From assembly GCA_017403345.1 (NCBI GenBank), contig JAFQOH010000074.1, forward strand, positions 1-64,000: 64,000 bases of DNA, written 5' to 3'. Positions 44,385 through 51,933 of this stretch are shown in pieces (position 1 is the first letter of the stretch; each line of letters begins with the position of its first letter). The stretch comes from RGIG3701 sp017403345 (lineage in GTDB: Bacteria > Planctomycetota > Planctomycetia > Pirellulales > Thermoguttaceae). Under the pieces are notes generated by a model. The model was not told the origin of the DNA. It worked only from the letters and a program-made list of their open reading frames with translations, and searched no databases. A program made the translations under genes and the position numbers.

Positions 44385-45531
44385 ACGTTCCCTCGCGCAG
44401 GTAGGGACGCAGAGCCTCAAAGCGGGAGTCGATCTCGGCTTTTGCGATTTCGGTGAGCTGCATTTCCCGGAGGATCGGTTTCTCCGGGATCACGTTTTTC
44501 GGAGCATACTCGCGTGAGAGCATGTTCTTGAAGATGCCGCGCTTCATCCAGACGTAGAGATGGAATCCGCGGAGCTGATTGCACGGAATGGTTTCCTTAA
44601 GATTCAGCATCAGGAGAAGCCGGCTGAATGCGTCGGCAGCGGCAGTGTGATCTTCCCGTTCCATGAACTCCCAGATCTTTGCGAGCAGGTCGGCGTAGAC
44701 GGCACGCTCGGTGATGAGACCTTCCGTTCCGAGTCGGGATTGATGGAGCCACGCGAATCCTCCCCACGCGCTGAAGACGGTCTTGATGACCGGTTTGGCG
44801 TCGATGAGGAGTTTCATTCTCTGCCAGGTATTCGCGGCTTCTTCCTTGACGTAACCGAACCATGGAGACTCTTTCGCAAGATCGATGAGGAGTTCCACGG
44901 ACGGTGCGGGTCCGCGGTAGGTCGTACCTCCGGTCGTCTGGATGATGACGGGCCGGTTGGTGACTTTCGCCAATGCGCGCCAGTACTCCCGCATGTCTTC
45001 CTGCGTCTTTCCGTCATCCGGCGGTCTTGAGATGATGCACGGAACGTCGAGTTTCTCGGCGTGACGCGCGTAAATGAGCATTTCCTCGGTATTTTTGCCC
45101 TGAACGCCGAGACACAGCGCGGACTTGCGGCCTTTCATGGCGTCGGCGAGCGCTTCCATCCCTTGAAGCTTTTCTTCCATCGTGAGCAGATCGAGACTGT
45201 CGCCGGACTGAGGCCAGATCATGCCGGGGCTCCCGCACCAGTCCACGAACTGCGCGGAACGTGCGAGGACGTCAAAGTCGACGGAACCGTCTTCTTTGTA
45301 CGGCGTCGAGAGGATCGGGAATGGACCGCGGACACGGGGATCTCCGTAAATGGGGCGTCCGGCCGGGGTTACGTTCGCGGAAGGCACGGCATCCGCAGCA
45401 GGTGCGAGACCGGAGGAGACGTCCTGTGCCGCGGCAAAATGCGATTTTGAAAAAACGGACGCTGCGGCAGCTGTCACCGCGCCGGCGGTCATGGTACCAA
45501 GCAGGTCACGCCGGGAGAAGGTCTTTTTCAT
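44377..45531 (-). CDS. Tat-exported dihydrodipicolinate synthase/aldolase family protein
   Basis: 384 residues. A twin-arginine signal (FSRRDLLGTMTAGAVTAAAA) is followed by a DapA/NAL-type TIM barrel from about 70. FPILSTPYKEDGSVDFD is the usual start of the barrel, and GYVKEEA holds the probable Schiff-base lysine. The GTTGE motif that binds the pyruvate carboxylate is changed (PQSGDSLDLLTMEEK). A cytoplasmic biosynthetic enzyme would not be exported, so I infer a catabolic or non-enzymatic envelope role, as seen for similar Tat-linked planctomycete proteins. A consensus promoter lies upstream. It converges on, and overlaps by eight bases, the beta-helix gene. Confidence 0.85.
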   Translation of the reverse strand: MKKTFSRRDLLGTMTAGAVTAAAASVFSKSHFAAAQDVSSGLAPAADAVPSANVTPAGRPIYGDPRVRGPFPILSTPYKEDGSVDFDVLARSAQFVDWCGSPGMIWPQSGDSLDLLTMEEKLQGMEALADAMKGRKSALCLGVQGKNTEEMLIYARHAEKLDVPCIISRPPDDGKTQEDMREYWRALAKVTNRPVIIQTTGGTTYRGPAPSVELLIDLAKESPWFGYVKEEAANTWQRMKLLIDAKPVIKTVFSAWGGFAWLHQSRLGTEGLITERAVYADLLAKIWEFMEREDHTAAADAFSRLLLMLNLKETIPCNQLRGFHLYVWMKRGIFKNMLSREYAPKNVIPEKPILREMQLTEIAKAEIDSRFEALRPYLREGTFT

Positions 45532-45581
45532 GTTCAGGTTTTCCTTTCTGGCAAGAGGCGGGAATTTGGATCGGAAGATCT

Positions 45582-45610
45582 ATTTTACCTGCGGAGATGT
45601 TGTCTGTCAA
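45582..45610 (-). promoter_or_regulatory. Sigma-70-like promoter of the DapA-like gene
   Basis: On the minus strand, TTGACA (45610-45605) and TAAAAT (45587-45582) are 17 bp apart. Both boxes are close to consensus. The start codon is about 45 bp downstream of the predicted transcript start. Confidence 0.75.
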
Positions 45611-45713
45611 GTGTTTTCTTTTATGGAAGGAGACATTTTTTCCGAAAAAAAAGAGAGAAAGGAACTTCAGCAGAGGAGATCTTTCCAGAAGAGAAAAAGA
45701 GAAAGGGAAAAAA

Positions 45714-46199
45714 ATGATCGTCATCGGGATCGACCCGGGAATCAACGTGACGGGGTACGCTGTGATCGAAAAAAAAGGGACGTCAAACCGTCTTTTGCTG
45801 CGTGAGGGGGGCGTCATCCGCGGAAAAGGATTCAGAACGCTGCCGGAACGCATTCATGAGATCTACCGGAATCTGAAGGAGGTCCTTGACGAATGGAAAC
45901 CGGAAGCGATGGCGCTTGAGGAAGTCTACTCGCATTACGAACGGCCGAAAACGGCGATCATCATGGGACACGTGCGCGGGGTGATCTGTCTTGCGGCAGC
46001 GGAACGCGGGATCCCTGTTTTCAGCTATTCTGCGACGACGGTAAAAAAGACGCTCACCGGGAGCGGACGTGCACCGAAGGATCAGATGCAGCGTGCGATC
46101 CAGCTGGAATTTCATCTTTCGTCTGTTCCGGAACCGCCCGATCTCGCAGACGCACTTGCCATCGCGATGTGCCATGGATTTCATGCCAGGGGATTCTAA
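45714..46199 (+). CDS. ruvC: Crossover junction endodeoxyribonuclease RuvC
   Basis: 161 residues. It resolves Holliday junctions made during recombination, working with RuvAB. VIGIDPGINVTGYAVIE carries the first catalytic Asp7, MALEEVYSHY the glutamate pair at 69-70, and PPDLADALAIAMCH the last aspartates Asp143 and Asp146. ATG 45714 follows GAAAGGG; a longer open frame upstream (from 45261) is not RuvC-like and lies across the DapA-like gene. ruvA and ruvB are not adjacent. A weak promoter (TTGTCT at 45600, 16 bp, TATGGA) may serve it. Confidence 0.95.
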   Translation: MIVIGIDPGINVTGYAVIEKKGTSNRLLLREGGVIRGKGFRTLPERIHEIYRNLKEVLDEWKPEAMALEEVYSHYERPKTAIIMGHVRGVICLAAAERGIPVFSYSATTVKKTLTGSGRAPKDQMQRAIQLEFHLSSVPEPPDLADALAIAMCHGFHARGF

Positions 46200-46200
46200 A

Positions 46201-46222
46201 AGAAATTTTAAGTTAAATTTCT
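46201..46222. other. Small hairpin directly after ruvC
   Basis: AGAAATTT (46201-46208) pairs with AAATTTCT (46215-46222), starting two bases past the ruvC stop. There is no immediate T-run, so it is only a weak candidate terminator. Confidence 0.4.
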
Positions 46223-46388
46223 ACAGGGATAAAAATTTTTTTGGGAGATATTTGATTTCTCTTTCTGCTGAATAGAATATCAACGAAATAAATTCCCTCT
46301 GGTATGGAAGATGTAGCTAAAAATGTTATAAATCGCACACGTTTGGCAAGTTTTTTAAGAAAATTTTAAAAATTTATAGTTAAGGGGA

Positions 46389-46418
46389 TTGCATTTTTCG
46401 TTTTATTGTGTATATTAT
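46389..46418 (+). promoter_or_regulatory. Promoter of the HU-like gene
   Basis: TTGCAT (46389-46394) and TATTAT (46413-46418) are 18 bp apart, in a very A/T-rich context, about 70 bp before the start codon. The rest of the 289-bp gap after ruvC is A/T-rich with no other feature. Confidence 0.6.
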
Positions 46419-46488
46419 AGAATAGCTACTCAGTGATCTCTGAAAATGAGAAAGGTAAGTTCGACATCAAAACAGATGAGACGATTTT

Positions 46489-46833
46489 ATGGAAAGAAAA
46501 ACAATTACTAGAAAAGACCTTACAGAATTATTTGTGCAGCGAATGGGATGTTCACGAAGTCAGGCAACGAAATATCTCGAAGAATTTTTTGAAGAGATCA
46601 TTCAGGCTCTGGCGGGTTCGGATCGAGTTGAGATCCGGAACTTTGGCGTTTGGGAAGTTCGCGAACGGAAGGCGCGTCGTGCGATGAATCCCCGTACGGG
46701 GGAAGAGATCCAGACCGAGCAGAAGTGGATCGTATCATTTACTCCGGGAAAACGGATGAAAGAGCTCGTTTCGACCCGTCATTCTGAAATTTCGCGTACG
46801 AATGAGCTGAAGATGCCGGACATGAAGGAATGA
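46489..46833 (+). CDS. HU/IHF-family DNA-binding protein
   Basis: 114 residues. The HU fold is clear: TRKDLTELFVQRMGCSRSQA and LEEFFEEIIQALAGSDRVEI at the start, then RNFGVWEVRERKARRAMNPR, where the arm segment RNFG and the AMNPRTGEEI tip include the DNA-intercalating proline. The last 25 residues, after TPGKRMKEL, are an extra tail (STRHSEISRTNELKMPDMKE) not found in normal HU of about 90 residues. It bends DNA and helps shape the nucleoid or transcription complexes. The ribosome binding site is poor. The tail could be lineage-specific. Confidence 0.93.
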   Translation: MERKTITRKDLTELFVQRMGCSRSQATKYLEEFFEEIIQALAGSDRVEIRNFGVWEVRERKARRAMNPRTGEEIQTEQKWIVSFTPGKRMKELVSTRHSEISRTNELKMPDMKE

Positions 46834-46854
46834 GTTTCGGCTCTTCGGGAAAAT

Positions 46855-47185
46855 GTGTACCGATCTAGGTCCGATCTCACCACTGGAGAGCATTGAAAAG
46901 ACGCAGAAACACACTGAAAAGAAAGAGAAAAAAGGAAAAAAGGGAGTGAACGTGCCCTGACACGAATTTTACGAAAAAAGCGAAAAGACACGAAAGATTT
47001 AAAATATTTTTGATCGCCTTTTGGTGAATTTCGCATTTTTTCGAGTTTTTCGCATTTCCTTTCAGTGTCTTTCAGTGTTTTTCAGTGTTTTTCAGTGTCT
47101 TTCAGTGTCTTTCAGTGTCTTTCAGTGTCTTTCAGTGAACTCTTCCGTGTATTCCGTGGTGAAACTGTACGCAGTTCCCGGATGG
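46855..47185 (+). repeat. Interspersed repeat, copy 3 (most complete)
   Basis: It runs from GTGTACCGATCTAGG to ACTGTACGCAGTTCCCGGAT. Both ends carry a CACCAC motif in opposite orientation (ATCTCACCACTGG on the left, CCGTGGTGAAAC on the right), so the element has imperfect inverted ends. The middle shares the CACGAATTTTACG and TTTTTGATCGCCTTTTGGTG blocks with copy 2 and has eight TTTCAGTG units with a 10-bp period. With the hairpin at 47304 it fills the 648-bp gap between the HU-like and diheme genes. Confidence 0.85.
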
Positions 47186-47303
47186 ACCAAATTTAAGAAT
47201 ACTCGTAAAATCTGTTTTTTCGTGTGTTTTGTGTTGAGATCTGCTTCTCTTTAAGATCGGTGTTTGCACTGTGTGCGTACCGTGTTATGAGCAGTGAAGA
47301 TCG

Positions 47304-47337
47304 CACTGCGGATCGGCTGCGCTGCGGATCCGCAGTG
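47304..47337. other. 11-bp perfect hairpin upstream of the diheme gene
   Basis: CACTGCGGATC (47304-47314) pairs with GATCCGCAGTG (47327-47337) around a 12-base loop. No T-run follows. It lies about 50 bp before the promoter of the diheme protein gene and could be an operator or the edge of the repeat element. Confidence 0.6.
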
Positions 47338-47388
47338 ATCGGTACACCGTTCTCAAACGGATTTTTTCTGTAATTTTTAAAAATCGAC

Positions 47389-47416
47389 TTGACTTTTCCT
47401 GCATTTCTGGCATAAT
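47389..47416 (+). promoter_or_regulatory. Promoter of the diheme protein gene
   Basis: TTGACT (47389-47394) and CATAAT (47411-47416) are 16 bp apart, about 65 bp before the start codon. Confidence 0.65.
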
Positions 47417-47481
47417 AAAGAAATCGTGTCGTACCTTCACGACTCCTGCCGTCAGGAAAAAATCTTTTAAGGAGAGTTCAG

Positions 47482-50451
47482 ATGAAGATCTTCCCTGAAA
47501 TTTTGAAAAATTCCGTTTCCAGACTTTTTATTGCACTGATTATAAGCATGACCGTTCTTTCATTTTCTGTGGGAAATGCCGCAGAAAATGGAGCACCGCT
47601 CACTGAAACATTCCTTTCCGCACTGGAATCTCCGACCAGTACGGCCAAGGTTGCCGATCTTGCCCGAAAATGTGCCGAAAGGGAAGATCTTGGAGTTGCG
47701 TCTCTTCGGCAGCTGAAAGCCGTTTCTGGGACTCGGCCGCTTGCTGACGCGCTGGCAGCGGAGACGATCTGGAAACTATTTACGATGAAAAAGTGGAATG
47801 ACGGCCTCTGCGATCTGGCATCCGAGCTTCTCGAAAGTCCAGATCCGGCAGCCGTCGCCTACGCTGATTGGGCGCTCTCGATCCGGACGGGGTGGGAGAA
47901 TTCCTCGGAGACCGTACCGTGGAGCGAAGAGCTGGCCGAAAAACCGAACTGGTTCGCGAAATGGCTCGCGTTTCCGGCAGAACGGTTTGCAGAATTGGAT
48001 TACTGGCGGGTCGCGGGAAACTACGGCGTGCATCATTCTCTGGGAGCGCTGCAGACCAGCACACGGAAATTTATGGCACGGACGGATGGACTTTTGCGGG
48101 AGATCCTGAACTCTGAAAAAACGACGCCCGAAAAACGCCGTGAACTGGAAATTTACCGTGCTGATGCAGAAAAAGTCCTCCAGCAGATCATGCAGACGGA
48201 CGACCTGCTGACGGCCCGGCAGCTTTACGTGAAGTTCCGTCTCGCAGCGCGGAAGATCGTCATGGCGAACCCGGATCTTGATTTTCAGGAGATCCTCTTC
48301 ACCAAACGTCACAGTGCCCATGGTCTGCGCAACATCACGGGGTCCCAGTATCCTTGGACGCACAAACCGGGCGGCGATCTCTGCGTGAAAAGCGGTTTCG
48401 ATCCGGAAGATCCGGTGCGCGGGATCCTTGACGGACGGCTTGGTCCCGGACACGTGCACGGAACCGACCTGCATTGGGACGGAAAACGCATCGTTTTCGG
48501 CTACGCTCAGCAGCCCGTCTGGCCGCTCCCCAAACCGACGCACACGAACGACGCACACTGGTTCTTTGAGCTTCGCCCGCAGACTCCGCCGCTCCATCTT
48601 TACGAAGTCTGCGTTGACGGCAGCGGTCTGCGCCAGATCACCGACGACCCGTACTGGGGAGATTTTGAACCTACGTACGCCTCCGACGGCTCGATCGTCT
48701 TTGCTTCGGACCGTTCTTCGAGAAGCAGCGAATGCGGAAATTTTCGTGCAGATCACTCCGTCATCAATCTTTATCGGTGTGAGGCGGATGGAAGCGGGAT
48801 CCGGATGCTCAGCGACAATAAAGACATCGACCGCTACCCGCGCACACTCGCGAACGGGCTGATCGGCTACACGCGGTGGGAATACCAGGAACGCCATTTC
48901 ACCGAAGTACACGCTTTTTGGACGATCCGGCCGGACGGAACTTACGCGGAAGCGGCGTACAAACAGCACATCAAAGTTCCATGGGGACTGCGTGACGTGC
49001 GCGACATTCCGAATTCCAACCGTTACGTCGCTGTTGCCACCGGGCACCATACGCTTGCGTACGGACAGCTCGTCCTTTTCGATCTTCTCGGCGGTCCCAA
49101 CGACGCCAGCCGAATGACCACGCTCACGCCGAATCTGGTGACCGGGGAAGGTCCTTCTGTCAAAAACACAGTCCCGCAGGGCGGTCTGGTCGAAAATGTC
49201 GGCCGTTATGCTGGTCCGCATCCGATCTCGGAAACCGTTTTTCTGGCCTCGTGGAGCGGCTGCATCCCGGCGCATAATGGACGGCTCGGCGGCGATACCC
49301 AGTTCGCCATTTACCTCGTAGACGTCTACGGAAACCGTGAGCTGATCCATCGCGAACGGATCCTTTCCTGCGATTTTGCGACTCCGGTCAAAACCCGTCC
49401 GAGACCGTACCAGATCGCCGACGGACGCATTCTCGCCGGTAATTCTGCACCGAGCCGAAAAGAAGATCAGACCGCAAATGCAGAATTTCCGTATCCGATC
49501 TGCTATGTGTCGGACGTCAACGTCGGTTTGCCGAAAGAAGAGCATGGCAAAGCACGCTACCTGCGCATCATGCAGCGTGTCGGCTGGCCGATGGACCAGG
49601 AGATCGGCGCGATGCGCTGGGCGCCGGGGAATGCGTGGGAGCAGATCTTCGGTTACTGGGCGTGGGCACCGGCTCGCGAAGTCGGTACGGTCCCCGTAGA
49701 AGACGACGGATCGTGCTGGTTCTATCTGCCTTCCAATCTCCCGGTCTACTTCCAGCTTCTGGATGAAAATCGGCTCGAGATCCGCCGCATGCGCAGTCAC
49801 ATCACGCTGGAAGAAGGCGAATCCCGCGGGTGCATCGGCTGCCATGAGACTCGTGCACAGGTCGTCGCGCCTCAGCCGGGAAAACTGCCGAAAGCGTTCC
49901 TGCACACTCCCGCGATGCCCCAGGAACCGGAATGGGGAAGCGAAAATCTTCTCGCATTCGAGACCCACATTCAGCCCATTTTCGACCGCCACTGCATCAC
50001 GTGCCATGGTCCCGGAAATCCCGGTGGTCCCGATGCTCCGGCAGCAAAAATGGATCTCACAGCCGAGATCGATCCGAAGACAGGGATGATGCGTTCCTAC
50101 TCGACACTCTTCCCGCACGGCAAAAAGAGCGGTTCGATGGTCTCGACGGAAGAAAATATGCTGATGGTCTCCGTTTCAAACAAACATAGCGGCGCAGAGA
50201 TCTCTCAAGTTCGCCAGTTTGGCTCGAGTCGAAGCCGTCTGATCCGCCATTTGCTGGATGATCCGGAACACGCAAAGGAGGTACGCGGAAAAATGAGCGA
50301 GAAGGAATGGATCTGTCTTGTAACGTGGGTAGACGCGAACGCGCCGTACTACGACACGTTCTTCAACCGCCGCGACCCGGAGAATCCGATCCCGTCGCGC
50401 AGCATCCGCAAGACATTCCCGATCACATACTACTATCAGAGCGCGAAGTAG
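47482..50451 (+). CDS. Secreted diheme protein related to hydrazine synthase alpha subunit (HzsA-like, WD40-like propeller)
   Basis: 989 residues. A signal peptide (LFIALIISMTVLSFSVGNAA) is followed by a helical region, a beta-propeller with PD40/WD40-like blades (DPYWGDFEPTYASDGSIVFA, CEADGSGIRMLSDNKD), and a C-terminal part with two c-type heme sites, CIGCH (from residue 784) and CITCH (from 838). This order and the MRWAPGNAWEQIFGYW-type wording fit the HzsA middle-domain family. It need not make hydrazine: relatives occur in planctomycetes without anammox metabolism, and the hzsBC genes are absent here. AAGGAG precedes ATG 47482. It has its own promoter and terminator. I infer a periplasmic redox or binding function. 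Confidence 0.85.
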   Translation: MKIFPEILKNSVSRLFIALIISMTVLSFSVGNAAENGAPLTETFLSALESPTSTAKVADLARKCAEREDLGVASLRQLKAVSGTRPLADALAAETIWKLFTMKKWNDGLCDLASELLESPDPAAVAYADWALSIRTGWENSSETVPWSEELAEKPNWFAKWLAFPAERFAELDYWRVAGNYGVHHSLGALQTSTRKFMARTDGLLREILNSEKTTPEKRRELEIYRADAEKVLQQIMQTDDLLTARQLYVKFRLAARKIVMANPDLDFQEILFTKRHSAHGLRNITGSQYPWTHKPGGDLCVKSGFDPEDPVRGILDGRLGPGHVHGTDLHWDGKRIVFGYAQQPVWPLPKPTHTNDAHWFFELRPQTPPLHLYEVCVDGSGLRQITDDPYWGDFEPTYASDGSIVFASDRSSRSSECGNFRADHSVINLYRCEADGSGIRMLSDNKDIDRYPRTLANGLIGYTRWEYQERHFTEVHAFWTIRPDGTYAEAAYKQHIKVPWGLRDVRDIPNSNRYVAVATGHHTLAYGQLVLFDLLGGPNDASRMTTLTPNLVTGEGPSVKNTVPQGGLVENVGRYAGPHPISETVFLASWSGCIPAHNGRLGGDTQFAIYLVDVYGNRELIHRERILSCDFATPVKTRPRPYQIADGRILAGNSAPSRKEDQTANAEFPYPICYVSDVNVGLPKEEHGKARYLRIMQRVGWPMDQEIGAMRWAPGNAWEQIFGYWAWAPAREVGTVPVEDDGSCWFYLPSNLPVYFQLLDENRLEIRRMRSHITLEEGESRGCIGCHETRAQVVAPQPGKLPKAFLHTPAMPQEPEWGSENLLAFETHIQPIFDRHCITCHGPGNPGGPDAPAAKMDLTAEIDPKTGMMRSYSTLFPHGKKSGSMVSTEENMLMVSVSNKHSGAEISQVRQFGSSRSRLIRHLLDDPEHAKEVRGKMSEKEWICLVTWVDANAPYYDTFFNRRDPENPIPSRSIRKTFPITYYYQSAK

Positions 50452-50479
50452 ATTCCCGCATTGATCTTAGGTTTTTAGA

Positions 50480-50524
50480 ACGTGCGTTTTTGCAGGAATT
50501 TGTGCGAAAACGCACATTTTTTGT
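50480..50524 (+). terminator. Rho-independent terminator of the diheme protein gene
   Basis: GTGCGTTTT (50482-50490) pairs with AAAACGCAC (50507-50515), followed by ATTTTTTG. It lies 30 bp past the stop codon. Confidence 0.85.
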
Positions 50525-50564
50525 TCTTGCACACACTTTTTCTATCATCTTTTCCCACCCCCCC

Positions 50565-50592
50565 TTGCAGAAGATGAAAAATTTTTTATAAT
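50565..50592 (+). promoter_or_regulatory. Promoter of the tRNA gene
   Basis: A run of C leads into TTGCAG (50565-50570); the consensus TATAAT (50587-50592) follows after 16 bp. The tRNA begins 22 bp further on. Confidence 0.8.
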
Positions 50593-50614
50593 AGTCAAGA
50601 AAGAGCAGCAATTT

Positions 50615-50687
50615 GGCCTGGTAGCTCAATGGTGAGAGCAGGGGACTCATAATCCCTTGGTTAGGGGTTCGAATCCCTTCCGGGCTA
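50615..50687 (+). tRNA. tRNA with CAT anticodon (Met, or Ile2 with modified C34)
   Basis: 73 bases without an encoded CCA. The acceptor arm GGCCTGG pairs with CCGGGCT, with two G-U pairs. The D arm is TAGCTC...GAGCA, the anticodon arm GGGGA-CTCATAA-TCCCT with anticodon CAT, and the T arm ends in GGTTCGAATCCC. The anticodon stem lacks the three G-C pairs in the position expected for initiator tRNA, and the 1-72 pair is present, so it is an elongator Met or an Ile2 tRNA. The prophage begins next to its 3' end. Confidence 0.93.
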
Positions 50688-50698
50688 TATAAACACAA

Positions 50699-50727
50699 GA
50701 AAACCCCGTATTTTACGGGGTTTTTGT
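50699..50727. terminator. Bidirectional terminator between the tRNA and the prophage
   Basis: AAAACCCCGTA (50701-50711) pairs perfectly with TACGGGGTTTT (50715-50725) with a 3-base loop. T-runs follow on both strands, so it can end both the tRNA transcript and the leftward prophage transcript. Confidence 0.9.
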
Positions 50728-50784
50728 TTGGGCATGGGTTTAAATGTGACTGTATGCAAACCACGAAGCTGATGGTAAGGGCAA

Positions 50785-51933
50785 TTATTCTTTTGAACTT
50801 ATCCAATTGGGATTGGTGTACATCGCAATAACTGCAGAACTCTGCCCACCTATAAAATCTCCACCTTCCCATGCCGCACCATGCTCCATCATAGCTTTTT
50901 CAGTTTTTTGAACAAATTCGGTCGTTGAGTAGTCCTCAAATTCCGAAAATCCCACTTCCCACGTTTCACCGGGTTGAAGCAAACGCTCTTCAATATCATA
51001 ACCAGTGTATCTGACCGAATCCCAAAATTCATCGGACATCCGATATTTATTCAGACGGGCAACTCCGTCCGTTCCAACATCAATTCGCGGTTCCGGAATT
51101 GTATAAGCTGCATTGCAAGTACCGCACCCAGTAACAATTGTATCTCCATAGGAACTCCCCCCCCATGGAATCTTACACGTAATGACTCTTAAAAGTATTG
51201 GGTAGGCATATGGATTTCGCATTTTTATTTTAGTGTAATTGGAAACCCGGTTCCAACTTGCTTTTGAAAACGGAGCATACCAGCTGTAGCAGGATAGCAT
51301 GGTATGTGAAGTACAGCCAATTGGATACTCCGGATAAATGACAGACTCGGAAGAAGAAATACCTTCTCCCGGTCGAAATGGTCCCAACCCATCTTCATCG
51401 AGAGAATTACCATTCTCCTCAAGAGTATATTGGGTACATGTGTAATTGGTAAATGGAAGGTAGAGCAATCGAGATGCTCCTCCATTTATATCAGCCAGAA
51501 TTTTATCCCAGTCTGAAAGAAGAGTATGTTTTGGGGGAATCATCCACGCAAAAGGGAAGGTCGGCTGCATAGCCAAGCCAATGGGACGGTCATATGCCTC
51601 GGAATCATTTCCCTTTCCAATGTAGAAATACCCCACCGGAACCTGTCCCAAGACTTTTTCAATGTTTTCTGTTGACATAAATGGATCAACGGAATCCTCA
51701 TATTTAGCGACTGAGACAGTGTGAGTACTCATTTGGGGAGTTTCCAAAACAAATTTTCCCATTAATGCCTGAAATGTTTCCTGCAATGAACATAGAGTAG
51801 AATGGGTAACATGTATATTCTGTAAAGCAGGTAGAATACATGGTTTTCCAATATAATAATTAGTATTTCCTTTCACCAATGTAATCCTCTGATTTACCGC
51901 ATTCACAACAGAATTGAAATTTTCAAGATTCAT
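50785..51933 (-). CDS. Putative phage tail-tip or adhesion protein
   Basis: 382 residues, not recognised. It is the last gene of the leftward prophage unit. It has no signal peptide or membrane helix, is rich in Tyr, Ser, Thr and Asn, and looks beta-rich (SVAKYEDSVDPFMSTENIEK, VRYTGYDIEERLLQPGETWE), which fits a virion surface protein. Its start ATG 51933 overlaps the stop of the preceding gene by four bases, so translation is probably coupled. Its place after the tape measure and other tail genes suggests a receptor-binding or baseplate part. The stop lies about 60 bp before the bidirectional terminator. Confidence 0.55.
   Translation of the reverse strand: MNLENFNSVVNAVNQRITLVKGNTNYYIGKPCILPALQNIHVTHSTLCSLQETFQALMGKFVLETPQMSTHTVSVAKYEDSVDPFMSTENIEKVLGQVPVGYFYIGKGNDSEAYDRPIGLAMQPTFPFAWMIPPKHTLLSDWDKILADINGGASRLLYLPFTNYTCTQYTLEENGNSLDEDGLGPFRPGEGISSSESVIYPEYPIGCTSHTMLSCYSWYAPFSKASWNRVSNYTKIKMRNPYAYPILLRVITCKIPWGGSSYGDTIVTGCGTCNAAYTIPEPRIDVGTDGVARLNKYRMSDEFWDSVRYTGYDIEERLLQPGETWEVGFSEFEDYSTTEFVQKTEKAMMEHGAAWEGGDFIGGQSSAVIAMYTNPNWISSKE

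Noticed and set aside
45261..45713. Upstream extension of the ruvC frame
   Set aside because: The extension runs across the DapA-like gene and its promoter and is not RuvC-like; the ribosome binding site supports ATG 45714.
40260..47140. TTTCAGTG tandem units considered as CRISPR-like repeats
   Set aside because: The period is only 10 bp with no unique spacers; they are simple tandem repeats inside the interspersed element.
47776..50118. 780-codon open frame opposite the diheme gene
   Set aside because: It mirrors a well-supported secreted protein with heme sites; composition is Arg/Asp-rich as expected of a reverse-strand shadow.
50423..50872. 149-codon frame across the tRNA on the minus strand
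   Set aside because: It contains the translation of the tRNA complement (PEGIRTPNQGI), a well-known annotation artefact.
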